Positions 15,302 through 22,824 of a stretch of 64,000 nt of DNA are shown in pieces. Position 1 is the first letter of the stretch; each line of letters begins with the position of its first letter. The notes beneath the pieces are model-generated. The model made no database searches, was not told the DNA's origin, and saw only the letters and a program-made list of their open reading frames with translations. The position numbers were made by a program, and so were the translations under genes. Source of the stretch: a virus; the IMG/VR virus record IMGVR_UViG_3300020156_000002, positions 62,001 through 126,000 of that record; one strand, given 5' to 3'.

Positions 15302-15664
15302 TTATTCTTTTTTTGTATCTGTTCCAATAACAATATTTTTTATTGCACTGTTTGTTTCTAACAACTTTTTCATTTCTTCCAGAGCTTCATCCACCCATGC
15401 ACTGAATGTCTCAAAAGAAACTAATTTTGCAGCCACAGGAAATTTAGTAATAAACATGTCATATACGGTGCGAAGTTTTAATATTCCTGTTTGACTACCC
15501 AAGATTCTTTCTGCTTCTACTACAGCATACAGCAACCATTTTTTGATTTTCTTTACTTGATCCTTACTTGGGAGACCTACAAATTTATAAATTGCATATC
15601 CTATAGCTACTAATACTGCTATAACACCAACGATTACCATCCAATTGTTAATAATAAAATCCAT
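15302..15664 (-). CDS. LLH-family holin (putative)
   Basis: The protein (120 aa) has one N-terminal membrane helix (WMVIVGVIAVLVAIGYAIYKF) and a long amphipathic C-terminal region with VKKIKKWLLYAVVEAERILG and a FETFSAWVDEALEEMKKLL end, the pattern of phage holins of the LLH family. It would form membrane lesions that release the endolysin. It is immediately upstream of the endolysin gene. Confidence 0.8.
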   Translation of the reverse strand: MDFIINNWMVIVGVIAVLVAIGYAIYKFVGLPSKDQVKKIKKWLLYAVVEAERILGSQTGILKLRTVYDMFITKFPVAAKLVSFETFSAWVDEALEEMKKLLETNSAIKNIVIGTDTKKE

Positions 15665-15683
15665 AATGAAACCTCCTATAATT

Positions 15684-15705
15684 AAAAAAGAACCATCTCT
15701 GGTTC
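15684..15705 (-). terminator. Terminator-like hairpin inside the lysis cassette
   Basis: GAACCA loops to TGGTTC with a GAGA loop on the minus strand, followed by six U. It lies between the two putative holin genes and is one of the many internal hairpins of the leftward operon. Confidence 0.7.
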
Positions 15706-15722
15706 AGTTAATAAGTACGATA

Positions 15723-16016
15723 TTATTCGACTTCTTTTGTCTCAACAGAAACATCTTCAGTTAATCCTTTTTCTTTTAATTCATTATGTTTTTCACAAAA
15801 TGTTTCAAAGAACGATTTTACAAGGTAAGGAACAAAAGTTCCAATTATAATAGTAACAACAGCTTTACTTAAGCTTTCGGCAATTTCTGTCTTTCCTATA
15901 AACGCCAATATATAGCTACATGTAACCCAGAAAACACCGCACCATAAAAGCCGATTAGTCCATTTTTTAGTAAATGTTATAATTTGCTTATCTGTAAATT
16001 TGAATTTCTTTTTCAT
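15723..16016 (-). CDS. Two-helix membrane protein, possible second holin or holin regulator
   Basis: Two hydrophobic segments are visible in 97 residues (LLWCGVFWVTCSYILAFIG and VVTIIIGTFVPYLVKSFF), with a basic N terminus and an acidic tail. Small proteins of this form next to an LLH holin are typical phage lysis-cassette members. The exact role (holin, antiholin) cannot be read from the sequence. Confidence 0.6.
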   Translation of the reverse strand: MKKKFKFTDKQIITFTKKWTNRLLWCGVFWVTCSYILAFIGKTEIAESLSKAVVTIIIGTFVPYLVKSFFETFCEKHNELKEKGLTEDVSVETKEVE

Positions 16017-16025
16017 CGCAGCCTC

Positions 16026-16436
16026 CTAATCAGAAACAATAAGTGGCAATTTGCGAACCTTATGTACAATTGTTGTTACGTAACTATTAGCGTGTAAAAT
16101 CTCAGTATAAACTGTATACATGTCCTCTATTGCCTGTAATTGATATTGGTCTATTTCTTTTCTTTCAAGTGCATCATTACAAGCCGATACAATACTATAT
16201 CTAATTTGTATTTTTGTTATTTCGAATAATGCATCAAATTTTAATAACAAGTCTTTATAAGATGACTTTAATTCATTAATTTCTTTGCTGTGATTATTTA
16301 CTGTCTCATGAAAATCTTCATTAGCCTTTTTTATTTTGTAAGCTTTATTAAAATTAGTCCAGAACCACCCCCCTATATTAATTAACGCTAATACAATTCC
16401 TATTACTAACCCCGCATTTTGATTTAACCATTCCAT
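16026..16436 (-). CDS. Membrane-anchored coiled-coil protein, first gene of the lysis cassette
   Basis: One N-terminal membrane helix (AGLVIGIVLALINIGGWFW) is followed by a helical, coiled-coil-prone body of 136 residues in total. The gene ends 9 nt before the putative holin. It may be a spanin-like or lysis-timing factor; Gram-positive hosts do not need spanins, so the role is open. A minus-strand mRNA reaching this gene would include the region covered by the plus-strand RNA at 16526-16590. Confidence 0.6.
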   Translation of the reverse strand: MEWLNQNAGLVIGIVLALINIGGWFWTNFNKAYKIKKANEDFHETVNNHSKEINELKSSYKDLLLKFDALFEITKIQIRYSIVSACNDALERKEIDQYQLQAIEDMYTVYTEILHANSYVTTIVHKVRKLPLIVSD

Positions 16437-16491
16437 AACCCATTTACACTCATCCTTTCTTTTATTATAAGCAGTAGTGATTATTTACTAC

Positions 16492-16519
16492 TTGCCAAAT
16501 TATGGATTTGTGCTATAAT
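16492..16519 (+). promoter_or_regulatory. Plus-strand promoter facing against the late operon
   Basis: TTGCCA (16492-16497), a 16-bp spacer and TATAAT (16514-16519) with an extended TGC before the -10. It drives transcription opposite to all surrounding genes, into a short segment ending in a terminator. Confidence 0.75.
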
Positions 16520-16525
16520 AACATA

Positions 16526-16590
16526 TAGCGCATTCCATGCGTAGAGAAGGACATACTCCCCAGTAAAGAGATTTATCCTTCTCTTTTTTT
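16526..16590 (+). ncRNA. Predicted 65-nt antisense RNA in the lysis-cassette leader
   Basis: The segment begins just after a near-consensus promoter, contains a small 5' hairpin (CGCA with TGCG) and ends with AGAGAAGGA pairing to TCCTTCTCT plus seven T. The 24-nt terminator loop exposes a C-rich ACTCCCC. There is no reading frame of note. Any leftward transcript passing from the receptor-binding gene into the lysis genes would be fully complementary to it, so it could tune lysis-gene expression. Confidence 0.65.
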
Positions 16591-16652
16591 ATTGCATTTA
16601 AAGACATTTTTGGCATAAAAATAACTAGGTATAAATCTATACTTAGTTAGGA

Positions 16653-18950
16653 TTATTCCATATTGTTTATTATTTTTTTAATTAACCATTTACTAAAATT
16701 CACATAGCTAGTACGGTCATTTGTGTGAAATCTGTGTATAGTATGTCCTATTCCATGCTGAACACCACCTCCACTTGTAAATAAAACAGTATCTTCAATA
16801 AAACTAAAAGGTTCTGTTATATTTGTTCCATTTTCACTGTTATATTGTTGTACATATGTTTGGTAATTATTATTAAAAAGCATTGGTATAATAGAAGCAC
16901 ACCATATATTTCTTGTATCAGCCATTAAAGTAGTAGTATCGTGATTTTGACTGAGATATGTTTGGAAATCAGATGTGTCTTTACTATAGTAATATAAAAA
17001 CCATTTAAACAAGTTTGATGTAGTTGAATCAAATAATTCGTTGTATTGAGCGTTAAAATATGAAGTATCATTTCCAGTTGTCCACAATCCATTCTGGAAG
17101 CAAGGAATCCAATAAATAGGCAAGCCGGAATTCATTATGTTCAAGTAAGCATACTCGTTTAGCCACACATTTGTTTCTAGGTAAGTTCCCTCATAATCAC
17201 CTGCAAATACATAAATTTTATCTACTTTATCTATAAACAAGGATGGATTTCTATTATATGCAGATGATATATCTCTCATACTTCCTACTCCTAAAATAGT
17301 TGTCTTTTGATTTGCTTTTTTGATTTTTTCTAACAATATTTCTATATTATTTTGTGTTTGAATACTAGCACTTAATCCTATTTTATCAGAATCCGATAAA
17401 TTAACATCCAACCCAAGATAGTAAGAAATATTTTTGTTTGTTACAGTATTTAGATTATCTATTATTTCAGTTCCAGTAGAATTTAATGTAGCAATATCTC
17501 CTCTGTCCAAAGATATAGTTAGTGCAATTTGTATTAATGAATAAGCCATAACAGTATCAAAGTAATCATCAAAATCACCATTTTTTTGTATATCAGTGGA
17601 TAGTATTACATTGTTTGGTAATGCCTGAATAGTATTATCAACATTTATAATATTCCAAGCAAGGCTCCATCCCGTAGTAACATTTCCATATCTATAAAAT
17701 AGTTTATCACTTGTATAAAAATACTGCAAAAAAGCATTTACTTCATTATCTAATGACCTTACCGTTATTAATGTATACCATGTATATCCTAAAATATTAT
17801 ATAATCCAAGCGCAATCGTGTGTGATAAGTTGGTTGTTATTCCTAGTGGAAATTCGTCTGGTGTTGGCATGGTATCATATAAAGAATTCCCCTTACCGTT
17901 AAGTTTAGTTAATTCATCAACTTCGTTTACAGCACTAACCAAATCAGCGTTTGATTGGGTTTGGAGTTGAGATTTGTCACCAATATATTTGAAAATGTCA
18001 GTAGCTTTATTTTCGGTGTCATATACAGTTGTCATCATATTGCCACCAGTACCATCCGCACCTTTCGCAGCAATACATTTCCACCACGTATTATCTGCAT
18101 TAGCTATAGGAGAATGTCCTGAGTTAGCAGTAGTGGGGGATATACATTGGTATGAGGCGCCAAACTTTGTTATATGATTACCAACAATATAATTTTTTGT
18201 GTCATCATATGTTTCTAGTATTTTATAAGCGTCATAAAATTCTTGTCTTGTTGTTTCGGCAGTAGCTCTATTTGTTTCAGCAATCACCCTTAATGCTTCA
18301 GCACTTTGTATGGTAGTATTTGTTTGATTTGCAGTATTAGCTGCATTAGTGGCATCAGTTGCTGCATCATTTGCTAAAGTAGCCTTTTCATCAGCAAGAG
18401 TGGCTTTTGAATCTGCTAAAGTAGCTTTTTCATTTGCTAAAGTTGCTGCAGCATTAGCAGAAGTTGCGGCATTGTTTGCATTTGTAGTGGCTGTTTTACA
18501 TGCTTCTACCTGTGTAACCACATCTCCGACTTTTAATAAAGCTTCTGTTAAAGCGGTAAATTCTCCAGTTTTTACAATAAACTGTTCTATATTCACACCT
18601 TTTTCAATTAACATAGTTGATGCAAATGTAGAAGTTGTTCCACCAGTGGCAGAATCAACAATTGTAAAAGTACAAGGGTGTCTTCCGTTTAATGCAGAAA
18701 TCGCAGAAGTAACAGTAAATTTAATTTTTCCATCAGTTGTAACAGGGCAATTATTAAAAATTGGTTCTGCATTTACACGAGACATAGAAAATGTAACCTG
18801 TGCAGTTGATGGGACTATGTAGTCATCTGATCCATTTACAAGTTTTATGTAAAAAACTCTGTCTATATTGTCTCCTTGTGGTATATCAATATAACAATAT
18901 TCGGTTCTTTTACTAATATTAAGAGTTATTTCCTGTGGTATAAGTGCCAT
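16653..18950 (-). CDS. Receptor-binding/upper baseplate protein with nucleoside-hydrolase-like C-terminal domain
   Basis: The 765-residue protein starts with a BppU-like (DUF2479) domain (about 1-140, IDIPQGDNIDRVFYIKLVNG). An alanine-rich coiled coil follows (about 150-235, with repeated heptads such as ANEKATLADSKATLADEKAT), then a carbohydrate-binding-like module (YIVGNHITKFGASYQCISPT, WWKC) and a pyocin-knob-like stretch (GWSLAWNIIN). The last 320 residues contain STDIQKNGDFDDYFDTVMAY, like the DTDxGxDxDDA Ca/nucleoside site of inosine-uridine hydrolases, and TTILGVGSMRDISSAYNRNP and KIYVFAGDYEG, like their second motif block. It probably binds and may process a host surface ligand. It is the last structural gene before lysis. 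Confidence 0.7.
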   Translation of the reverse strand: MALIPQEITLNISKRTEYCYIDIPQGDNIDRVFYIKLVNGSDDYIVPSTAQVTFSMSRVNAEPIFNNCPVTTDGKIKFTVTSAISALNGRHPCTFTIVDSATGGTTSTFASTMLIEKGVNIEQFIVKTGEFTALTEALLKVGDVVTQVEACKTATTNANNAATSANAAATLANEKATLADSKATLADEKATLANDAATDATNAANTANQTNTTIQSAEALRVIAETNRATAETTRQEFYDAYKILETYDDTKNYIVGNHITKFGASYQCISPTTANSGHSPIANADNTWWKCIAAKGADGTGGNMMTTVYDTENKATDIFKYIGDKSQLQTQSNADLVSAVNEVDELTKLNGKGNSLYDTMPTPDEFPLGITTNLSHTIALGLYNILGYTWYTLITVRSLDNEVNAFLQYFYTSDKLFYRYGNVTTGWSLAWNIINVDNTIQALPNNVILSTDIQKNGDFDDYFDTVMAYSLIQIALTISLDRGDIATLNSTGTEIIDNLNTVTNKNISYYLGLDVNLSDSDKIGLSASIQTQNNIEILLEKIKKANQKTTILGVGSMRDISSAYNRNPSLFIDKVDKIYVFAGDYEGTYLETNVWLNEYAYLNIMNSGLPIYWIPCFQNGLWTTGNDTSYFNAQYNELFDSTTSNLFKWFLYYYSKDTSDFQTYLSQNHDTTTLMADTRNIWCASIIPMLFNNNYQTYVQQYNSENGTNITEPFSFIEDTVLFTSGGGVQHGIGHTIHRFHTNDRTSYVNFSKWLIKKIINNME

Positions 18951-18989
18951 AAATTACCTCCTTTATGTAAAAATATGTAAGTTGATTAG

Positions 18990-19036
18990 TCAAAAATAGC
19001 TATATTTAGTATCAAATAATACCAAATATAGCCTTA
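18990..19036 (-). terminator. Terminator-like hairpin upstream of the receptor-binding gene
   Basis: On the minus strand GGCTATATTTGGTAT pairs with ATACTAAATATAGC (one or two mismatches) and is followed by TATTTTT. It separates the small 62-aa gene from the receptor-binding gene. Confidence 0.7.
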
Positions 19037-19067
19037 AATTCATGATAAAAGTGTTATTTTATTAGGT

Positions 19068-19256
19068 CTACTTGTTTGCTTCATTTTTTGAGTTGTCTTG
19101 GATAATTGGGTGAGTTAAAACATCAAACACAAATCCCATTCCAGTAATGTTATTTACTCCTGCAACTGGGAGAGTATTAAGAAAGTTTAATACCTGTTCA
19201 ATCTTGGCTCCATCATATAAAGCTGTTTTTATTTCTTGGTTCATATCTTTTTCCAT
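19068..19256 (-). CDS. Hypothetical small protein (62 aa)
   Basis: AGGAGGAATTTTAA precedes the ATG. The short acidic and helical protein has LNFLNTLPVAGVNNITGMGF in its middle. Small genes like this often accompany phage tail-fibre genes, but I cannot assign a function. Confidence 0.5.
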   Translation of the reverse strand: MEKDMNQEIKTALYDGAKIEQVLNFLNTLPVAGVNNITGMGFVFDVLTHPIIQDNSKNEANK

Positions 19257-19285
19257 TTAAAATTCCTCCTCTTTTGCGCATAATA

Positions 19286-19314
19286 AAAACACTCCCTGAA
19301 TAGAAGAGTGTTTT
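19286..19314 (-). terminator. Terminator after immunity-like module A
   Basis: AAAACACTC pairs with GAGTGTTTT (9 bp), U-tract on the minus strand. It follows the partner gene at 19334 and closes the module. Confidence 0.78.
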
Positions 19315-19333
19315 ATAAAATTCATATTATAAT

Positions 19334-19678
19334 TTAATAATAAATCCTTATAAAGCCATCATAACTTTCACCTACAAGAACAATAGTTATATAATTCCCA
19401 TCACTATGATATTGAATCATATCAACATTATCAGCAAGAAAAGAGTGCAATGCATATTGGTTGTCCCACAATATTTCATCTGCATCACTACAAATCACGA
19501 TACCTTGAACTAATTCCATTGTTAGATTGTATAACTCATAAGTACAGGGTTCATCGTTATCACTAATCCATTCTATGATAGTATAATGGTGAGGTGCTTG
19601 CCAATTATCATATTCTTCTAAAAATTCAATAAGATGATTAATTCTTGATTCTTGAACAGTAGGATAGATGTTAAGCAT
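19334..19678 (-). CDS. Antirepressor-coupled acidic partner protein, copy A (114 aa)
   Basis: The start overlaps the stop of the antirepressor in the string AATGCTTAA, with AGGAGG inside the end of the antirepressor gene, so it is translationally coupled. The protein aligns along its whole length with the product at 36010 (shared PT, FL, PH-Y-I, YEL-NL, LW, ITI and IRI-Y positions) and weakly with the one at 33974. All three lie directly after a regulator gene. I do not recognise the family. A partner that modulates the antirepressor, or a small effector it controls, is an inference from the coupling. Confidence 0.75.
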   Translation of the reverse strand: MLNIYPTVQESRINHLIEFLEEYDNWQAPHHYTIIEWISDNDEPCTYELYNLTMELVQGIVICSDADEILWDNQYALHSFLADNVDMIQYHSDGNYITIVLVGESYDGFIRIYY

Positions 19679-20450
19679 TGGCGTGTGCCTCCTGCAATTT
19701 TTCTAAATCAAATTCATCTTGCATATCCTTTTTGTTAATAAGTTTATATATGTAATTTAATCCTTTGGGTGAAACCAATGTAACACTACCAATCTTACCA
19801 TGCCTAGTTTCTTCTACAACCACTTTGAACATTCCATTATTTCTAAATCTTCCATATGGAACATTATAATTGCTTTGGCGAGTTAGAACTTTATTTTTTC
19901 TCAAGAAATCCATTAATTTTGTCCTACCGATTTCTACCATTCCTGCAACATCTATAAATTGAAGATATCCATCTGAGTCCATTAAATCTGAATATGCTTG
20001 TGCTTTTGGTTTTAATTCTGATATAATAGTATTCTTTTCTTGGATGGTTTTTTCTGCAATTTTTAATGCCTTTGCCATAATTAATTCTGGTGAATCCTCT
20101 TTAGAAATAGGAATATAACCGCCTGTAAGACGAATTTGTTTTAGATATTTTTTGATTTCATTCTTTAATGGTTTAGATTCTTTTTTACGTGAAGCCATTA
20201 GTGTATCATATAGACCATCTTCATTTACAAATACCTTTTCTTGTTCTCCTCCAAGGGTGTCAATTAAAAATACACCCTTTTGATCGTCTGATAATTCAGC
20301 ACTTTTAATCATTTGCCTGTAATTTGATATTCCAAGCCAATTTGCAATATCAGATGGTAAAAAATATGGATTTTCGATGCTTCCATAAAAATTAATTTCT
20401 TTTCCTAGTATTTCTTTCCTGCATACAATTTGTAATTTTACTTTTTTCAT
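19671..20450 (-). CDS. Phage antirepressor, module A (Bro-N / KilAC-type)
   Basis: The N-terminal region has FYGSIENPYFLPSDIANWLG and VFVNEDGLYDTLMASRK, the pattern of BRO-N antirepressors. A linker coiled coil (about 120-150) leads to a C-terminal KilAC-like/ANT domain (GYLQFIDVAGMVEIGRTKLMDFLRKN, SPKGLNYIYKLI). Antirepressors bind or remove a lysogeny repressor. The ATG at 20450 is preferred since GGAGG is 8 nt away; a TTG at 20465 opens a longer frame. It lies downstream of a small HTH gene, with an opposing short RNA in the gap, as in the P22 immI arrangement. Confidence 0.85.
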   Translation of the reverse strand: MKKVKLQIVCRKEILGKEINFYGSIENPYFLPSDIANWLGISNYRQMIKSAELSDDQKGVFLIDTLGGEQEKVFVNEDGLYDTLMASRKKESKPLKNEIKKYLKQIRLTGGYIPISKEDSPELIMAKALKIAEKTIQEKNTIISELKPKAQAYSDLMDSDGYLQFIDVAGMVEIGRTKLMDFLRKNKVLTRQSNYNVPYGRFRNNGMFKVVVEETRHGKIGSVTLVSPKGLNYIYKLINKKDMQDEFDLEKLQEAHANA

Positions 20451-20472
20451 ATTCATTTCCTCCAAAATATAA

Positions 20473-20501
20473 TTGATAATATTCTGAAAGCATGATATAA
20501 T
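20473..20501 (+). promoter_or_regulatory. Plus-strand promoter in module A
   Basis: TTGATA (20473-20478), 17-bp spacer, TATAAT (20496-20501) with an upstream TG. It lies just upstream of the antirepressor ribosome binding site and faces away from it, toward the small HTH gene. Confidence 0.78.
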
Positions 20502-20507
20502 AACAAT

Positions 20508-20577
20508 ATAAGAACAACATTCTTATGTATTGCAGTCACTTATTCTTTTCGACGAGAGAGTGGCTGCATTTTATTTA
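20508..20577 (+). ncRNA. Predicted sar-like antisense RNA, module A
   Basis: About 70 nt between a consensus promoter and a terminator. A 5' hairpin (TAAGAA with TTCTTA) precedes a 9-bp terminator stem (GCAGTCACT, 20532-20540, with AGTGGCTGC, 20559-20567) followed by a T-rich tail. It ends at the stop codon of the HTH gene and is complementary to the intercistronic region of the HTH-antirepressor mRNA. In P22 the sar RNA fills the corresponding gap and limits ant translation; the same role is inferred here. Confidence 0.7.
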
Positions 20578-20777
20578 TTCCTATTCAATTTGTTTCCGAT
20601 TTTTTCAACGGCTTCTAGGCTAAACAAATAGTTCCTTTTCCCTGCTTCACGCATCTCAGACTCATCTAAATCTAATGATTGAGCAACTCTTATTATATAG
20701 CTAGGAGTCATATCAAATTTCTTGGCAACTTCAGTAGTAATAAATATATTGCGAACGTCGTTTCTTTTATCGTTCAT
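20571..20777 (-). CDS. Small HTH regulator of module A
   Basis: The 68-residue protein has an MerR/HTH_17-like helix-turn-helix (ITTEVAKKFDMTPSYIIRVA) and a wing-like NYLFSLEAVEKI. ATG at 20777 lies 7 nt after AAGGAGG, better than the ATG six bases upstream. It occupies the place of Arc in the P22 immI region: first gene from a promoter with operator repeats, followed by antirepressor. It probably represses its own promoter. Confidence 0.7.
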   Translation of the reverse strand: MNDKRNDVRNIFITTEVAKKFDMTPSYIIRVAQSLDLDESEMREAGKRNYLFSLEAVEKIGNKLNRNK

Positions 20778-20788
20778 ATTCATACCTC

Positions 20789-20832
20789 CTTGTTACGTAG
20801 ATAATCATAACATGTAACAAGTCATATGTCAA
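20789..20832 (-). promoter_or_regulatory. Promoter and operator of module A
   Basis: On the minus strand TTGACA (complement of 20827-20832), a 17-bp spacer and TATGAT (complement of 20804-20809). An 8-bp inverted repeat, CTTGTTAC at 20789-20796 and GTAACAAG at 20814-20821, brackets the -10. This is a strong, repressible promoter for the HTH-antirepressor-partner operon. Confidence 0.78.
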
Positions 20833-20870
20833 TACTAAATATGAAGAAATTAACATTATTTTTCCCATCA

Positions 20871-20900
20871 AAAAAGCACTCTCCAAAGTAGAAGGGTGTT
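20871..20900 (-). terminator. Terminator after the PemK-like toxin gene
   Basis: AGCACTCT pairs, with G-U pairs, to AGGGTGTT and is followed on the minus strand by six U. It insulates the toxin-antitoxin unit from module A. Confidence 0.6.
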
Positions 20901-20964
20901 AAGTTGATTAATAATAATAATAAAAGCCTTGGAAATCCAAATAAGGCAACCAAAGCTTGATTAT

Positions 20965-21360
20965 TTATAAGTTATCTATGATATGTTCATATTCATCTAA
21001 ACTATGTATAAATTTAATTAATTTTTCAAAGAATGTTGTGTCTAAGTTTCCTATTACTTCGAAATCTAATTTTTTTCTATCAAAATAATAAAATTGTTCT
21101 GCTTTGATATATCCATCTTTTGTATTGCCATTTAAAACATTACTATCATTGTGAGTTATTTCAAAATTTCCAGGATACTCTAACTTTTTTAATCTTTGTT
21201 GAGGGGAAGAAAATGAAGACATAACATTACACATTAAATTATAATCCAATCCTTCTATTTTCCCATGCTCAACATTTAATACTACAAAAGAATGCTTGTC
21301 TATTTCTTTACCTTGACTAATATAACTCTTAACTAAAATAATATCCCCAACTTTGCACAT
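20965..21360 (-). CDS. PemK/MazF-like toxin (putative)
   Basis: The 131-residue protein opens with VGDIILVKSYISQGKEIDKH and SFVVLNVEHG, similar to the GDIVLVxxxxxxGKExxGxRPxxVL start of MazF/PemK toxins, and ends in a helix (FFEKLIKFIHSL). MazF-type toxins are mRNA interferases. It is preceded by a small acidic gene whose stop lies 3 nt upstream of this ATG, the usual antitoxin-toxin order. A relation to phage maintenance or exclusion is likely. The family call rests on the N-terminal pattern only. Confidence 0.55.
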   Translation of the reverse strand: MCKVGDIILVKSYISQGKEIDKHSFVVLNVEHGKIEGLDYNLMCNVMSSFSSPQQRLKKLEYPGNFEITHNDSNVLNGNTKDGYIKAEQFYYFDRKKLDFEVIGNLDTTFFEKLIKFIHSLDEYEHIIDNL

Positions 21361-21363
21361 TTA

Positions 21364-21582
21364 TTATTCCTCATTATTTGCTTTTGTAATTATAACTTTT
21401 TTATTTCCATTCAATACTTCATTGTCCCAAATTATTGGAGTTACATCTTTTAATGCTTCTTTAGATGATATAATCTTAGATTTCTTTGTGTTTATTATAT
21501 TCATATTCAATGTAGCATATCCAGCAGCACTCATAGAATTATCCTCCTCTTTCTTATCAAAATCATTTTTATTGTCTCTCAT
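21364..21582 (-). CDS. Putative antitoxin paired with the PemK-like toxin
   Basis: ATG at 21582 opens a 72-residue acidic protein with a disordered N terminus (MRDNKNDFDKKEEDNS) and a C-terminal part rich in charged residues. Its stop almost abuts the toxin start. An inverted repeat CTAACATAT/ATATGTTAG brackets the 60-bp region upstream and could be an autoregulatory site. Confidence 0.5.
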   Translation of the reverse strand: MRDNKNDFDKKEEDNSMSAAGYATLNMNIINTKKSKIISSKEALKDVTPIIWDNEVLNGNKKVIITKANNEE

Positions 21583-21823
21583 ATATATCACCAACTTTCT
21601 AACATATTTTATAATAAGTATTTACCATATAATATGTAGTATTCAGTTTGTAGATAATATATGTTAGTAGAAGTGTTACGTTTTGTCAAATAATACTTCC
21701 GTTTAGTTAAGTATACCACTGTTACAAATTTTGGACAAGTATAAAATGGTGAAATTTTCATTAAAAAATATTGGAGTCTGAGAGAGTATTTTTTTTAATC
21801 GAATTGAGCGTCCTATATGATAT

Positions 21824-21854
21824 CAAAAAAGCACCTACCTTGTGAGTAAGTGCT
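21824..21854 (-). terminator. Terminator after the PIN-toxin gene
   Basis: AGCACCTAC pairs with GTAAGTGCT (one mismatch), with six U on the minus strand. The following 21595-21823 stretch holds no gene; it contains AT-rich promoter-like sequence with TTGACA on the minus strand for the next toxin-antitoxin pair. Confidence 0.65.
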
Positions 21855-21871
21855 TAATGATTTTTACATAA

Positions 21872-22435
21872 CTAATAATCCTTATGTTTTGCCGTGGTAT
21901 AATAAAGATTATTCATATCTTTAAAGTAGGCGATATTACTTTCTATATTATATACTAATTTATTATCTACAGTTAAAAAACTAATACCAAATTCACTTGC
22001 TAAACTTGCATTAAAAGCATCTGCACTACCCAAAGCTTTACATGTTTCTACTTGCTTTAAATATGTATCTTTGTCTCCATCTAATGGAATAAGAATATCA
22101 TTGTCGATTAATATTTTTAACGAACTCAATGTATTCTTTTCAATTTCATCTTTTTGTTTATCAGTCAGTACTATTTCTGGATGTTTTTCAAGATAATTAT
22201 TGATAGTCTTCCTGTGGGTTGTAAGATGAGTGATTTCATTTAAAACACATGGATTAATATACAAAAAGATTGCATTATCATTATTAAAAATGTGATTTTC
22301 AAACAGTGTCTTAACAGTAGTGTGCCATGTATCATGCTCGCTTAGATATGCAATTAATACACCTGTATCTAATAGTATATCTTCTTTTTCTAAAAAGCCA
22401 TTAAATGACCTATCATTAAAGTTAATTTTTTGCAT
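21872..22435 (-). CDS. PIN-domain toxin (VapC-like)
   Basis: The 187-residue protein has the PIN acidic residues in order: ILLDTGVLIAYL (D), NPCVLNEITHL (E), GSADAFNASLA (D) and FLTVDNKL (D). It is longer than most VapC proteins (130-140 aa) because of a helical insert in the middle. PIN toxins are Mg-dependent RNases that cut tRNA or rRNA. It overlaps the end of an upstream small gene by 14 nt, the classical antitoxin-toxin coupling. Confidence 0.8.
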   Translation of the reverse strand: MQKINFNDRSFNGFLEKEDILLDTGVLIAYLSEHDTWHTTVKTLFENHIFNNDNAIFLYINPCVLNEITHLTTHRKTINNYLEKHPEIVLTDKQKDEIEKNTLSSLKILIDNDILIPLDGDKDTYLKQVETCKALGSADAFNASLASEFGISFLTVDNKLVYNIESNIAYFKDMNNLYYTTAKHKDY

Positions 22436-22619
22436 ACTTCATCTCATCCCTCATTTTGTTGATATCGAGAGGAGATTTAACAGTACCAAGCAATTTCTTT
22501 AATATTTCTTTTTTATCGGCTGTTAATCCATTGATATTAGTCTTGTCTATTTTTTTTAACATAATATCATCCTCCTTGGTTGATTCATCTTTTATTGGTT
22601 TATCCTTGTTCTCATTCAT
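22422..22619 (-). CDS. Putative antitoxin of the PIN toxin
   Basis: ATG at 22619 after AAAGGTGGTGGTGAAT gives a 65-residue charged protein whose last 14 bases overlap the PIN gene. The C-terminal part (SPLDINKMRDEMKYAKN) resembles toxin-neutralising tails. No DNA-binding fold is obvious. A TTTAC/GTAAA inverted repeat at 22657-22673 upstream could be the operator. Confidence 0.6.
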   Translation of the reverse strand: MNENKDKPIKDESTKEDDIMLKKIDKTNINGLTADKKEILKKLLGTVKSPLDINKMRDEMKYAKN

Positions 22620-22738
22620 ATTCACCACCACCTTTACTTGATTATAAACGATAGTATTTACACTTTTTGTAAAAGTATGGCGGTAAACATAAATAATTAA
22701 CCACTAAGCTGTAACATAATATTACAATTTATATTTAT

Positions 22739-22767
22739 ATTATGGCACTTTATACATATAATGTCAA
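22739..22767 (-). promoter_or_regulatory. Promoter of the PIN toxin-antitoxin pair
   Basis: Minus-strand TTGACA (complement of 22762-22767), 17-bp spacer and CATAAT (complement of 22739-22744). It gives the cassette its own transcription independent of the late operon. Confidence 0.65.
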
Positions 22768-22824
22768 CAGATTATTCTGTGAATATTGGGAAATGTTTGG
22801 TTTGGGAGAGGTGATAAGCATAAT

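Noticed and set aside
18349-18822. Plus-strand frame of 157 codons
   Set aside because: It is the mirror of the alanine-rich coiled coil and BppU region of the receptor-binding gene and has no ribosome binding site.
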